DNA of 64,000 nt from Peptococcaceae bacterium (GCA_012839895.1 DUML01000013.1:1-64000); one strand, 5' to 3'. Shown: positions 35,871-45,489, counted from the first letter of the stretch. Made by a program: numbers and translations. Notes: generated by a model from the sequence alone, not told the origin.

Positions 35871-36764
35871 TTATGCAGTATTCAAAGTCTTGACCAGCCA
35901 GGTATGTCTAACGCCCTTCTCTTGCAAAGCTTGGACAACTTTTTGGCCGTGCTCTTTGTTTTTGGCAATCCCGAAAACGGCCGAACCGCTTCCCGACATC
36001 AGGGCTCCCAGACAACCTTCCTGAAGCATGATGTCTTTAATAACCTTTATTTCGGGCAAAAGCTGAAAAGCTACCTTTTCCAAAGAATTAAAAAGGTGTT
36101 GCCCAATTTTATCAGTTGCGCCTTCCTTTAATAACTTGACCCATAATTCTCGCTCCAAGGAAGCGTACCTGCAGGACTCATCAAATAGACGGTATGCCTC
36201 GGCTGTACTTATTCCACCCTCAGGCTTGGCCAAAACCATGTCCATTTTGGGTGCCGGTGGAAGGGGACTTAAATCTGTTCCCGTTCCTTCCCCCCATTGG
36301 GTTCCACCCCGGAGGCAAAAGGCAGTGTCCGAACCGCATCGGCAAGCAAGCCAAAGAAGCTCCGTCATGGAAAAAGGGTTCCCTGAGAGTAAGTTTAAGG
36401 CTCTTAAGACCGCAGCGGCATCACTGCTCCCCCCGGCCAGCCCGGCTTGCAGGGGAATGTTTTTTTCAATTTTTATCTCTATCCCGGATAGACTTACCCC
36501 GGGAACAGAAGTTTGATAACTATCCCAGAAAAGCCTGGCAGCTTGATAAGCAAGGTTTTGTTCTCCGCTTAAATTGCCGCATAAACAGCTAATATCTTTG
36601 GTCTTGGTAAGAGTCACTTGGACGCGGTCGGCAAGAGAAACCGATTGAAAGATTGTCTGTAAATTATGGTAACCGTCGGTTCTTTTCCCAGTAATAGCCA
36701 GGGACAAATTTATTTTAGCCGGGGCGTCAAGTGTTAGTGATTTTTCTATCATAGTAAATTCCAT
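35871..36764 (-). CDS. ispE: 4-diphosphocytidyl-2-C-methylerythritol kinase IspE
   Basis: GHMP kinase of the non-mevalonate isoprenoid pathway. The 297-residue protein shows APAKINLSLAITGKRTDGYH, the ATP loop IPLQAGLAGGSSDAAAVLRA and LMSGSGSAVFGIA near the C-terminus. No strong ribosome-binding site is seen before the first ATG; an internal ATG four codons on (MIEKSL) is an alternative. Confidence 0.96.
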   Translation of the reverse strand: MEFTMIEKSLTLDAPAKINLSLAITGKRTDGYHNLQTIFQSVSLADRVQVTLTKTKDISCLCGNLSGEQNLAYQAARLFWDSYQTSVPGVSLSGIEIKIEKNIPLQAGLAGGSSDAAAVLRALNLLSGNPFSMTELLWLACRCGSDTAFCLRGGTQWGEGTGTDLSPLPPAPKMDMVLAKPEGGISTAEAYRLFDESCRYASLERELWVKLLKEGATDKIGQHLFNSLEKVAFQLLPEIKVIKDIMLQEGCLGALMSGSGSAVFGIAKNKEHGQKVVQALQEKGVRHTWLVKTLNTA

Positions 36765-36825
36765 ATTATTATAGCATTATTTTCCTATATTATAGCTGTT
36801 TTCTGATTATACTTCCAGAAAAATC

Positions 36826-39462
36826 TTAACCAAGAGAAGTTTTCGCTTCCTTCTCCTCTCTTGGCTGAACTATAAGCTCAGAGAGAATTGCCCTTAAAGG
36901 TTCAGCTTTTTCATAAAAAGCGACCACCAAGTCATCCTTGCCGGCTGTCAGCAAAGCCTGCCGGAAGGCTTCTTTTTCATCTAAAACGATTTTTAACTGC
37001 TCAGGTTCTTTGCCTTCCAACAAGGCCTGCTCATAGATTATTTTGGCAACTTCACCAGGTTTTCTCCCTCTTAAGTCCTGGTCTTCTTTAATGAAAAGGA
37101 TATCAAAGCCCCAAGCGGCTTCTTTCGCCAAGTTCCTGACAGTGCAGTCACTGCGATCTCCCGGCAAACCTACACAACAGATACTTCGTTTATATTTCAA
37201 ACATTGCAGGGTCTTGGCAATTTCTTTTACCCCCGCCGGGTTATGAGCATAATCCAAAATTACTCTCCGTCCATCCTTTAACACATAATACTCTAGGCGC
37301 CCCTCGTTGTCTTTTATATCGTGACCAAAACCGCAAACGGCGCGGCGGATTTGTTGAACGTTGTACCCCAAGGCCCAAAAAGCGCTTACTCCGGCCAAGA
37401 CATTTTGCACGTTGTGAAGGGCCTTCCCTCCCCAGGTAAGAGGGATTTTGGCCAGGTTACAGACAAAAGTGCTGGAAGTGCCCTGACAAAGCAGGATTCT
37501 CCCTTTATCAACCACAAATGCTGTACCGCCCAAAGCCAGGTGTTTACAAATTTTTTTGTTTTGCAGTTTAGTACTGAAAAAAATAACCCTGCCTTTGGTC
37601 TTTTTTGCCAGACTGGCTACCCGGGGATCATCGGCATTTAAAACTACATAACTATGTTTTTGAACAACTTCTGCCACCAAGCTTTTAACTTTAGTAAGGT
37701 CCTCCAAGGTATCAATACCGTCTTTGCCTAAATGGTCTTCCGTAATATTGGTTATAACCGCAACATCGGCATAATCATAGCCAAGGCCCGCACGCAAAAT
37801 ACCGCCCCGGGCCGTTTCCAGGACTGCTACCTGGACCTGGGGATGTCTTAACACCACTTGGGCGCTGTGTGGCCCGCTGAAGTCTCCTTTAGCCAAAAGC
37901 CTGTTATTAATATAAATGCCTTCGGTGGAAGTCATCCCCACGGTCAAATTTTGTTTTTGCAGCATTGCGCTTATTAAGCGGACTGTGGTTGTCTTGCCGT
38001 TTGTCCCCGTCACTGCTACAATCGGGATCCGACCATTGCCCTGAGGGAAAAGCATTTTCACTATTTGGAAACCAACATCCCGGCCTTGGCCGTAGCTGGG
38101 CTGAAGATGCATTCTTAAGCCCGGGGCGGCATTAACCTCAATAACTTTTCCCCCTTGTTCCTGGTAAGGCCTGCTAACATCCTTAAGTATCAAATCTATT
38201 CCTACAATATCCAATTTGAGAAGTGAAGCCACATAAGTAGCCAGTTCGGCATTGGCAGGGTGAACCAGTTCGGTTACATCTTTGGCGCTGGCTCCCGTAC
38301 TTAAATTTGCGCTCTGCCGGAGCACAATGCGCTCTCCCCTTGCCGGTACAGAAGAGAGTGTTAACCCTTGACGGTAAAGATCCATAACCACTACCGAATC
38401 TAAAGCTATTTTTGTTAAATAGTTCTCATGCTCCTCCCCGCGCAGGGGATTACGGTTCTCTTTCTCAACCAACTCTTTAATCGTGGAACAGCCGTCGCCA
38501 ATTACAAATGGGGGAATTCTCTGAGCGGCAGCCGCCAGTTTTCCGTCAATCACCAGAAAGCGGTAGTTATTGCCTTCAACATATTCTTCAATAATGATTT
38601 GTGAATCGTATATTTCAGCCAGCCGGAAAGCAGCCAAGACTTCACTTTCGGTTTGGAGATTAAGGGAAACTCCTTTCCCTTGATTGCCCCGGCAAGGCTT
38701 TACAACCACACCTGGCCCCAATTCCCGGAAAGCGGCCAAAATCTCCTCTTCGCTTCTGACAACCCTTCCTTGGGGAACAGGCACGGCCGACGCTCTTAAA
38801 ATTTGCCGGGTAAGCTGCTTATCCCCGGCGATATCCACCCCAATGCAAGACGTCCTGTCCGTCATAGCCGCTTGAATCTTCCTTTGGTAACGCCCGTACC
38901 CCAATATGTAAAGGCTGCCATCCACTCTCTGTATTGGTATTCCCTGCCGGGAACAAGCCTCTAAAATTGCCCGGGTAGAAGGCCCGGGGCTATATTGGGA
39001 ACGTATCTTCTTAATTTTTTCTACAAGCGGGGCAATATCCGGTTCTTGCCCTTGGGCCAACTGATTAACCACTTCGACTGCCATATAAAAAGCTTCCAGG
39101 GCCGCCTCTTTACACTGGTACTCATAAACAACTTCATATTCCTGCCGGGCTTCATCAAACAGTCGAGTTTTTCCGTATCGAACATTTTCTCCTGCCAGAG
39201 CCAATAATTCGATTGCCGTGTGCTCTAAAACATGCCCCGGTAAAGTCCCTTCCTCTAAACGCTCCATAAAACCGCCGATCCGCCCGCGGGAACAAGTATG
39301 TGTAGATAGGGTAGGCAAGCATTTCAAAAGCCGGCTATTAAAACCTCCCAGTTCCTTGGTTGTTTTCCCCTCCCAATCGGAAATATCTACTACTCCTCGG
39401 ACAATGGGGCGATAACTAAAAAAATTTGCACCCTCTATTGCCCTGACCTGACATATCTTCAT
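36826..39462 (-). CDS. cphA: Cyanophycin synthetase CphA
   Basis: Makes cyanophycin, a polymer of aspartate with arginine side groups, storing nitrogen and carbon. The 878 residues include an N-terminal domain, an ATP-grasp domain (about 210-470, VVVKPCRGNQGKGVSLNL; YVEGNNYRFLVIDGKLAA) and a Mur ligase-like domain (about 485-860, AVTGTNGKTTTVRLISAM; RGGILRAGLGY; LDYAHNPAG). GGAGG precedes the ATG. Cyanophycinase is the next gene upstream. Such pairs are known in spore-forming Clostridia. The 238-bp gap before it has two CACCCTAATA copies and no clear promoter. Confidence 0.95.
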   Translation of the reverse strand: MKICQVRAIEGANFFSYRPIVRGVVDISDWEGKTTKELGGFNSRLLKCLPTLSTHTCSRGRIGGFMERLEEGTLPGHVLEHTAIELLALAGENVRYGKTRLFDEARQEYEVVYEYQCKEAALEAFYMAVEVVNQLAQGQEPDIAPLVEKIKKIRSQYSPGPSTRAILEACSRQGIPIQRVDGSLYILGYGRYQRKIQAAMTDRTSCIGVDIAGDKQLTRQILRASAVPVPQGRVVRSEEEILAAFRELGPGVVVKPCRGNQGKGVSLNLQTESEVLAAFRLAEIYDSQIIIEEYVEGNNYRFLVIDGKLAAAAQRIPPFVIGDGCSTIKELVEKENRNPLRGEEHENYLTKIALDSVVVMDLYRQGLTLSSVPARGERIVLRQSANLSTGASAKDVTELVHPANAELATYVASLLKLDIVGIDLILKDVSRPYQEQGGKVIEVNAAPGLRMHLQPSYGQGRDVGFQIVKMLFPQGNGRIPIVAVTGTNGKTTTVRLISAMLQKQNLTVGMTSTEGIYINNRLLAKGDFSGPHSAQVVLRHPQVQVAVLETARGGILRAGLGYDYADVAVITNITEDHLGKDGIDTLEDLTKVKSLVAEVVQKHSYVVLNADDPRVASLAKKTKGRVIFFSTKLQNKKICKHLALGGTAFVVDKGRILLCQGTSSTFVCNLAKIPLTWGGKALHNVQNVLAGVSAFWALGYNVQQIRRAVCGFGHDIKDNEGRLEYYVLKDGRRVILDYAHNPAGVKEIAKTLQCLKYKRSICCVGLPGDRSDCTVRNLAKEAAWGFDILFIKEDQDLRGRKPGEVAKIIYEQALLEGKEPEQLKIVLDEKEAFRQALLTAGKDDLVVAFYEKAEPLRAILSELIVQPREEKEAKTSLG

Positions 39463-39700
39463 TGTAACGGGTTTCCTCCTGCTAAGTTTTACCTACCCAT
39501 CTATTTTTTCCCGTTTACTTTTTTATATTCTTTTCCTGCCAAATTTCCCATCCTGCAAAATTTCCATCCCGCTATTTTTCCACACTTAGCAACCCCTAAG
39601 CCCCAAAGCAATAAAGACTAGTTCTAACTGACACAATCGGCCGCACCCTAATACACCCTAATAAACGCAACTAACCTCTCCACATTAAATACTTATTTCC

Positions 39701-40525
39701 TTACCGCTTTACTGGGCTGCTGGTTCGCTCCCGCAAAGCAAACTCATAACCCGCGCATAACACATGCACTTTGACCGGGGCAAAAGCAAGCGGCCTGCCG
39801 CTAAAAAGTTCGTCCACGTTGGAAAGGTCCGCCTGGGAGGCGTCAATTATTAGGGCTGTACCCCTGCCAATCACCTCCAGCTTTCCATCGGTGCGGACAT
39901 GAACTGCAGTGTCTTCGTCTATGCCAATCCCCAACACATCCGGATTTAAAGCCACTGCGGTAAGAAGCCGGCCAATCCGGCCTCTTTGGGCAAAATGTTG
40001 GTCAACAATAACTCCTTTTATAAGCCCCAAACCAGGCGCCATTTGAATTAAATCTTCCCCGGGAGTATCCCCGGCTCCTCCGATTATCATGGTATCGGAC
40101 ATTACCGAAGCTCCGGCGCTGGTACCGGCAATTATTACCTGCCGCTCATAAGCTTGCAATAAAGCTTTCCCCAATACAGTCCCCCCGAGCATGGCAGTAA
40201 TCCGCAGTTGGTCTCCGCCGGTAAAAAAAATGCCACTGGCCCGGGTTATTTTATCCACATTCTTTTGCGAATGAGCGTGCTCCCGGTGATAAATGTTAAG
40301 GATCTCCAAGTCCGAACAGCCAAAGCTTGTAAAAAGTTTTTTATAAGGCTCGGCGGCTTCTTCCGCATTCTCGGAAGCCGCTGTAATAACACAGATTCGG
40401 GACTCCCTGCCTCCCGCTTCCTGAAAAAAATACTTTAAAATCTTGCAATCCTTATGCTTGTCCTCCGCACCTCCAATAATAAGCAGATTTCCACTAACAT
40501 ACTGTGACATAAAATCCCTCCGCAC
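39701..40525 (-). CDS. cphB: Cyanophycinase CphB
   Basis: Serine peptidase (S51 family) that cuts cyanophycin into beta-Asp-Arg dipeptides. The 274-residue protein has the nucleophile elbow GTSAGASVMSDTMIIGG (Ser about 140), IFFTGGDQLRITAMLGG and VDQHFAQRGRIGRLL. No export signal, so it acts in the cytoplasm on granules made by CphA. It follows yabG after 32 bases, so the two may be co-expressed late in sporulation. Confidence 0.94.
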   Translation of the reverse strand: MRRDFMSQYVSGNLLIIGGAEDKHKDCKILKYFFQEAGGRESRICVITAASENAEEAAEPYKKLFTSFGCSDLEILNIYHREHAHSQKNVDKITRASGIFFTGGDQLRITAMLGGTVLGKALLQAYERQVIIAGTSAGASVMSDTMIIGGAGDTPGEDLIQMAPGLGLIKGVIVDQHFAQRGRIGRLLTAVALNPDVLGIGIDEDTAVHVRTDGKLEVIGRGTALIIDASQADLSNVDELFSGRPLAFAPVKVHVLCAGYEFALRERTSSPVKR

Positions 40526-40557
40526 TCTAATTTGCGGAAATCTGCTTTATTTATGCA

Positions 40558-41385
40558 TTAATGTTCTATTCTAGGGTAGCCACGCCGCATTTGCCCTCTG
40601 GTCTCAATGCCGCCTACGCCATCTGTTCCTGTTATGGTATGGTTAATAATATCTTTTAACGATACCGTTCTATCAATGGGAGTATAAGCTATGCTTTCCA
40701 CGAGAAAAACAGGATCCAAAGCGTGAATTAACATTCTTTTCGGCGAAGAAGCAAAATTTGCACCGGCCTCAATAATGGCTTCAAAATTGGACTGGCAGCC
40801 TCCGGCAAAAATCACCAGGGCATCCTTATTGGGCTGAAACTTCCTGGCTTCCTGCACCGCCTGCACAAAATAAGCCGAACTACGGTAACTGGACAGGCTT
40901 TTCAGGTCCTTTTTCCCTTTCAACAAAGAGTCATGTCCCGTTAAAACCAAAATATCCGTGGGGTTTTCTTGAAACACCTTGGCAATAACCTTCGGCTGCT
41001 CCACTTCCGACTTACAAATACCCTTAGCCTGAAGGCCAAGCTGCTTATAAGTCCTAAGGCATTGTTCCAAATAATCTTTATCCCCATCTAAGTGCAGAAT
41101 ACGACCCGGTATTTCAAAATATTCTTCTTCCACCTTAAACTTACGGTCAAAAACCACTTTGCGAAACTTTTTATAAACTTCTTGCGAATCCGCAAGCTGA
41201 TAATGCATTACCTCCCGTTCTGTTTTCAGAACAAGGTCATCAAGGTAAGCGTCTGCTATTAAACGGTAATCCAACCCTCCAAGGATGGCTATTTTCTCTC
41301 TCCCAACTTTTTTTATATCCAGTATTTTAAAGTAAAAGTCCTGGTTATAAGAACGGCGGGCTACAACACTGCCTATTTTAAACAT
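40558..41385 (-). CDS. yabG: Sporulation-specific protease YabG
   Basis: Cysteine protease that processes spore coat proteins in Bacillus. The 275 residues match the family (N-terminal barrel GSVVARRSYNQDFYFKILDI; DILVLTGHDSLLKG; FAGGCQSNFEAIIEAGANFA; C-terminal VGGIETRGQMRRGYP). A CATACAAT element upstream fits a mother-cell sigma factor. cphB follows closely. Confidence 0.95.
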   Translation of the reverse strand: MFKIGSVVARRSYNQDFYFKILDIKKVGREKIAILGGLDYRLIADAYLDDLVLKTEREVMHYQLADSQEVYKKFRKVVFDRKFKVEEEYFEIPGRILHLDGDKDYLEQCLRTYKQLGLQAKGICKSEVEQPKVIAKVFQENPTDILVLTGHDSLLKGKKDLKSLSSYRSSAYFVQAVQEARKFQPNKDALVIFAGGCQSNFEAIIEAGANFASSPKRMLIHALDPVFLVESIAYTPIDRTVSLKDIINHTITGTDGVGGIETRGQMRRGYPRIEH

Positions 41386-41686
41386 TATTTTACCCCTCCC
41401 TGCCGTTAAAACCTAAGTGTCCAATGAACACACTCTTTCAATATCATTGTATGTAAGAAAAAACATTTTGCTTGAAACGGCCAGAGAAGAATTATTATCT
41501 TGTTTAAGCCATTCTAAAAAGCATAAAACCTGTCGCCAACTAAAGCGACAGGCATATCAAACTTTATCTTAGCTTAACAAAATGCTAAATCTCTCTTTTA
41601 AATCTCTCTTTCCAATCTTGGAATTTTAATCAAAGATGCATACGACTTGTCCAAGAATTAGCCGCAGGAATTAGCCACAGGAAAAA
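41386..41686 (-). promoter_or_regulatory. yabG upstream region with sigma-E/K-like -10
   Basis: The 301-bp gap between the chromate transporter genes and yabG. On the minus strand CATACAAT (41453-41446) is an exact match to the mother-cell (sigma-E, also sigma-K) -10 pattern, about 60 bp before yabG; the -35 (CAAGC after 16 bp) is unconvincing. The rest holds the terminator at 41525-41552 and no coding frame. Confidence 0.4.
41525..41552 (-). terminator. Rho-independent terminator after chrA pair
   Basis: CCTGTCGC (41529-41536) pairs with GCGACAGG (41545-41552), 8-nt loop; TTTT follows on the minus strand. It ends the chrA transcript before yabG. Confidence 0.8.
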
Positions 41687-42229
41687 TTACTTGGAGCGTT
41701 TTTTTCCCCAGACGGCATAGCCCAGGAGCATAGAAGCGACAATGATAAAAGCAGGATGCAAAGAAGTAAGGACTATAATACCCACCGTCACCAGCGCGAT
41801 TAACCAAGTACTTAAATCGGGGAAAGATTTCCTGCCCATCTCATAAGCAGTATGAGCAATCAAAACTACCACTACCGGACGGACTGCCTGGAGCATAGCC
41901 TGGAGCGCCGGCGATTGGGAATAAGTCATAATCAGGTTTCCTAAAAGGACCACCACTAAAACCATCGGGCCAATTGTCCCCAGCAAGGCTGAAAAAGCCC
42001 CCGGCCAGCCTGCCACCCTATAGCCTACATAAGCCGCCATCTTCGTGGCAATCGGCCCCGGAAGAGCATTGCTGATTGCCAAGGCATCGGCATATTCCTC
42101 GTTATTCATCCATTTATATTTGTCAACCGCTTCGGCTTGAATAAGGGGCACTACTGCCGGCCCGCCTCCGAAGCCAAGGTTACTCGCTCTGGTAAAAGCT
42201 ATAAATAAATCCCATAAATCCTTAACCAT
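41687..42229 (-). CDS. chrA: Chromate transporter, half-size ChrA (copy 1)
   Basis: A 180-residue membrane protein of the CHR family, which exports chromate or imports/exports related anions. The N-terminal signature NLGFGGGPAVVPLIQAEAV is followed by about five membrane helices; SNALPGPIATKMAAYVGYRV is conserved. Short CHR proteins normally work as pairs. It is 48 bases downstream of a closely similar second copy. Confidence 0.92.
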   Translation of the reverse strand: MVKDLWDLFIAFTRASNLGFGGGPAVVPLIQAEAVDKYKWMNNEEYADALAISNALPGPIATKMAAYVGYRVAGWPGAFSALLGTIGPMVLVVVLLGNLIMTYSQSPALQAMLQAVRPVVVVLIAHTAYEMGRKSFPDLSTWLIALVTVGIIVLTSLHPAFIIVASMLLGYAVWGKKRSK

Positions 42230-42277
42230 TTGGATCTCCTTTCCAAAAGTAAGTAGTTTACCAATCCTGACTGCCTA

Positions 42278-42805
42278 TTAATAAAAAACAATAAGACCAA
42301 AAACCATGGAAAGGACAATCAGAATAGCAGGATGAATTTTTAGCCATAACAGAGAAACCGCTGTTACTGCGCCTATACCCCAGGTAATAAGATTAGGGAA
42401 TGAAGTGAAACCCATCTCCACGGCTGTTTGCGCCACAAGCACCACTACCACCGGCCGAACCCCTTTTAAAGCGCCCTTGAGCCCGGGAGAATTGCTATAT
42501 TTCATCAAAACATTTGTCAAAACTATTACCGCAACAAAAGTAGGCCCAATTGTACCCAGCAGGGCTGCCAAAACTCCCGGCCAGCCTGCTACCAAATAGC
42601 CGATATATGCGCCTAACTTAGGGGCAATCGGGGCAGGTAGGGCGTTACAAACCGCTAAAGCATCGGCAAACTGTTCATTAGTTATCCAATGGTATTTATC
42701 AACAGCTTCCACTTGAATCAGGGGAATTACTGCCGGTCCGCCCCCAAACCCCAGGTTAGACGCCCGGGTAAAGGCAATAAAAAGGTCCCAAAGCTGACTG
42801 AGCAA
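42278..42805 (-). CDS. chrA: Chromate transporter, half-size ChrA (copy 2)
   Basis: A 175-residue CHR-family protein highly similar along its whole length to the next gene (NLGFGGGPAVIPLIQVEAVD; CNALPAPIAPKLGAYIGYLVAGWPG split over 60-84). About five membrane helices. The two presumably form one transporter. The substrate need not be chromate; sulfate-like anions are possible. Confidence 0.92.
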   Translation of the reverse strand: MLSQLWDLFIAFTRASNLGFGGGPAVIPLIQVEAVDKYHWITNEQFADALAVCNALPAPIAPKLGAYIGYLVAGWPGVLAALLGTIGPTFVAVIVLTNVLMKYSNSPGLKGALKGVRPVVVVLVAQTAVEMGFTSFPNLITWGIGAVTAVSLLWLKIHPAILIVLSMVFGLIVFY

Positions 42806-42963
42806 AAAACATCATCTCCTAGTATTTTATTTTTTCTTGTTTCATTTATTTAATCTTGTTAAAAAATTAACAAATTAGTTTTGACCTTGCAATTACTTTT
42901 TCCTTACCCTGCTTAGTATAACAAAAGAATTAACATATTGAAAAGCCTGTTTCATTTTAGTTC

Positions 42964-43875
42964 TTAACCCGGAAAATTTAAAGCCTCAACTATTTGCTGG
43001 TATTCTAGAATACCCACATTTTCCGCCCTTAATTCCGGATTGATCCCGGCAGTTTTCAGTGCCTTTAAGATGTCCTCTTTAGGCTTGCCAAGACCTAAAG
43101 AAAGTGAATTGAGCAAATTTTTTCTTCGCTTGGCAAATGCCGCCCGCACTACCTGGAAGAAAAGCTGTCGGTCAGCGGTAAAACCAGGGTATGGCCTGAT
43201 TTTCAACTTCATTACTGCAGAAGTCACTTTAGGTTGCGGCCAAAAGGCCGAAGGCGGGACATCAAAAAGTTTCTCCACTTCAGCCGATATTTGCAAGGCA
43301 ATGGATAAAATGCCGTAATCTTTTCCTCCGGGCTTGGCCCTCATTCGTTCCGCTACTTCCTTCTGGACCATAACAGTCATCCCCAGTAGGGAATCCTTTT
43401 GTTCTACAAAGTGCATAAGTAGTGGGTTCGTTATGTAATAGGGAAGATTGCCGACCAACCAGCCTTTTTCCCGGCCCCAAAGGTCGGAGAGCCGGATTTT
43501 CAAGGCATCGGCATGCAAAATTGTTATTGGTTGCCCGGCAAACTCTTTCTGCAAAAGGGCAACCTTTTCCCCGTCGAGTTCAACAGCCCAAAGATGTTTA
43601 ACCCTCCGGAACAAAACCCTCGTCAATCCTCCGGGGCCGGGACCGATTTCAATCAAAGGGAAATTCCCTTCCGGAATCCCTTCCTCTACAATTCTCTCTA
43701 TGATCCTATCATCTATTAAAAAGTTTTGTCCAAGGGATTTTTTAGCCCGTCCACCCTGACGCAAGACCCGCCGGGTATACTGAGCGGCAGTCTCCTGCCG
43801 GAAGTTATTTAAGTCCGGTTTTTCCACTTCTGTCCAAAGTCCTTTCTCGTTAAATAGGCTTGTTCTCTTCCTCAT
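42964..43875 (-). CDS. rsmA: 16S rRNA dimethyladenosine transferase RsmA
   Basis: Dimethylates the two adenines in the 3' hairpin of 16S rRNA (KsgA). SAM motif EIGPGPGGLTRVLFRR, catalytic NLPYYITNPLLMHF and AFWPQPKVTSAVMKLKI are clear. The 303 residues include an N-terminal extension of about 40 residues before KKSLGQNFLIDD. The first ATG overlaps rnmV by 26 bp and lacks a ribosome-binding site; a GTG at codon 17 is another option. Confidence 0.95.
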   Translation of the reverse strand: MRKRTSLFNEKGLWTEVEKPDLNNFRQETAAQYTRRVLRQGGRAKKSLGQNFLIDDRIIERIVEEGIPEGNFPLIEIGPGPGGLTRVLFRRVKHLWAVELDGEKVALLQKEFAGQPITILHADALKIRLSDLWGREKGWLVGNLPYYITNPLLMHFVEQKDSLLGMTVMVQKEVAERMRAKPGGKDYGILSIALQISAEVEKLFDVPPSAFWPQPKVTSAVMKLKIRPYPGFTADRQLFFQVVRAAFAKRRKNLLNSLSLGLGKPKEDILKALKTAGINPELRAENVGILEYQQIVEALNFPG

Positions 43876-44509
43876 TTTCAGGAGGAAGGGAAGCTAAGGC
43901 CTCAAGAAATTCCCTTTTCCTAAGGCCAAAGCGGTTTACCCTGTAAAGAAATTGTTTAGCATTAGTATCCCCGATTCCTAAAATCTTTCCCAAAGCTCTT
44001 CTTTTGCCGGCTGAGCCGGCTTGACCCACTAGCCCGTGTTCCAACAAATCCTGCATGCTGATTTCCCCGTCACTTTGAGCCTTAGACGCAGTCCCCGGGC
44101 TTAGACTTTTTTCCCCGAGGACCTTAGCAAAAGCCTTTCTAATTTCCTCAGGGGAGACATTTTCCAGGCCAAGGTCATCACCTTTCTCATTATAAGCGCA
44201 AGCCCGGGAAAGAAAAACCTGGCGGGCATTAGGCACTCTCCTTAAGATTCTTTCCCGAATCTTCTGTCCGGCAAAATCCGGATCAGTGCAGACTATTACC
44301 CCTCTTCGCACGGCCATCTCGGCTATTAGGTTCAATTTTTCTTCAGTTAAGCCAAAGCCTTCCGTCCAGATTACATCCACCGGTCCAAAGGCTCTTCTAA
44401 TGGCTTGGGCATCGTTTTTTCCTTCGACGACAATTAGTTCTTGAATAGCCATTCCCTTCTTGGGCTCTATTTGTTGTTCCGTATCGTTAATGCTCAACTG
44501 TTTTCTCAT
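43850..44509 (-). CDS. rnmV: Ribonuclease M5
   Basis: Matures 5S rRNA. TOPRIM domain with ELIVVEGKNDAQAIRRAFG, then DVIWTEGFGL and VCTDPDFAGQKIRERI, and a C-terminal RNA-binding half ending LYRVNRFGLRKREFLEAL. The given start adds 19 residues before MAIQELIVVEG, the usual family start (ATG at 44452, preceded by AGAAGGG at short distance). It overlaps rsmA, the classical rnmV-rsmA pair. Confidence 0.94.
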   Translation of the reverse strand: MRKQLSINDTEQQIEPKKGMAIQELIVVEGKNDAQAIRRAFGPVDVIWTEGFGLTEEKLNLIAEMAVRRGVIVCTDPDFAGQKIRERILRRVPNARQVFLSRACAYNEKGDDLGLENVSPEEIRKAFAKVLGEKSLSPGTASKAQSDGEISMQDLLEHGLVGQAGSAGKRRALGKILGIGDTNAKQFLYRVNRFGLRKREFLEALASLPPENEEENKPI

Positions 44510-44673
44510 CCTTTTAATTCCTTATTGAATTCCTCGTCTGAATTACTTAGACTAAAAAATACTCAACTTTAATCCTTAACTATCTACCCTATCTTTCTGT
44601 CCTCTTACTATAAAAAGTTTTTTCTTTTACTGTATACCGCAAAAATCTCCGTATACCGTTAAAGGTCAAGCAG

Positions 44674-45489
44674 CTAACTGTCAGGCTGTTTAAGCTCCCG
44701 GAAGGCTAAAGGGTAAGTAGCCTGGGTTCTTTCCAGGATAAGATCGAGTTTTCGTTCTATGTCCGCAAGGCCTTTCTCCAGATAGCTTATTCTTTCTTTC
44801 AACTTAGTAAAGCTAACAAACAAGGAATCAAAATAACAAGCCGTTTCCGTACTTATTGCCTCCGCATAATCTACTCCTTCTTGGATATCCTCAAGGCGGG
44901 TTTCCACCGTATACTCCATATTCAAGATCTTTTTGAGAAGGTCCTGCATCTCTTCCTGGAGTGCCGAGTTGGAATTAAGCATATTTTTACCCAGTTCTTT
45001 GGTTGCTTCCCTAAACCTATTAAAAAATATTTCACTCTGTTTTTCAATAAAAAGTGAAAGCAGTCTTCCCGGGAGCAAAATATTTGTCCGCCCGTCTCCC
45101 CTTATTTTATAAGTCCCCCCAGCTGTACAGTAGGGTTTTTCTTTACCGGATGGAATTTCAATCCTAAAGAAAGGTTTGCGGGCATAGTTTTCAATAATAA
45201 TATTAACCTCGACGGGGGGGACACAGCTTTCCGATTTGCTAAGGATATAAAGCTTTTCTTTATCTCCAACGGGGCAACCGATAATTTTCCCTTTTTGCAT
45301 GCTGCCCTCTTCTTCACTCTCGCTAACTCCTACCAGTATTGCTCCGCCTTTCGCCGAATTGGCAAAAGCCACCAGATCTGTGGCTTCTACTCCTTTGACT
45401 GTTTGCTTGAATTCAACATCCAAGCCTTCCTGGCGTTGAAGAAGGGCTTTAGCCCTGCGCGAAATTGACATATAGACATCTTTTTCCAT
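44674..45489 (-). CDS. AlbA_2 (Schlafen-type) domain protein with coiled coil
   Basis: The N-terminal ~125 residues match the AlbA_2 putative DNA/RNA-binding domain: LDVEFKQTVKGVEATDLVAF, ANSAKGGAILVGVSE, and a GTYKIRGDGRTNIL loop. The C-terminal half (about 135-262) is predicted mostly helical and coiled-coil, unlike the usual HATPase or winged-helix extensions of this family. GGGGG lies before the ATG. It lies between rnmV and a P-loop ATPase; function unknown, possibly regulation or RNA handling. Confidence 0.75.
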   Translation of the reverse strand: MEKDVYMSISRRAKALLQRQEGLDVEFKQTVKGVEATDLVAFANSAKGGAILVGVSESEEEGSMQKGKIIGCPVGDKEKLYILSKSESCVPPVEVNIIIENYARKPFFRIEIPSGKEKPYCTAGGTYKIRGDGRTNILLPGRLLSLFIEKQSEIFFNRFREATKELGKNMLNSNSALQEEMQDLLKKILNMEYTVETRLEDIQEGVDYAEAISTETACYFDSLFVSFTKLKERISYLEKGLADIERKLDLILERTQATYPLAFRELKQPDS

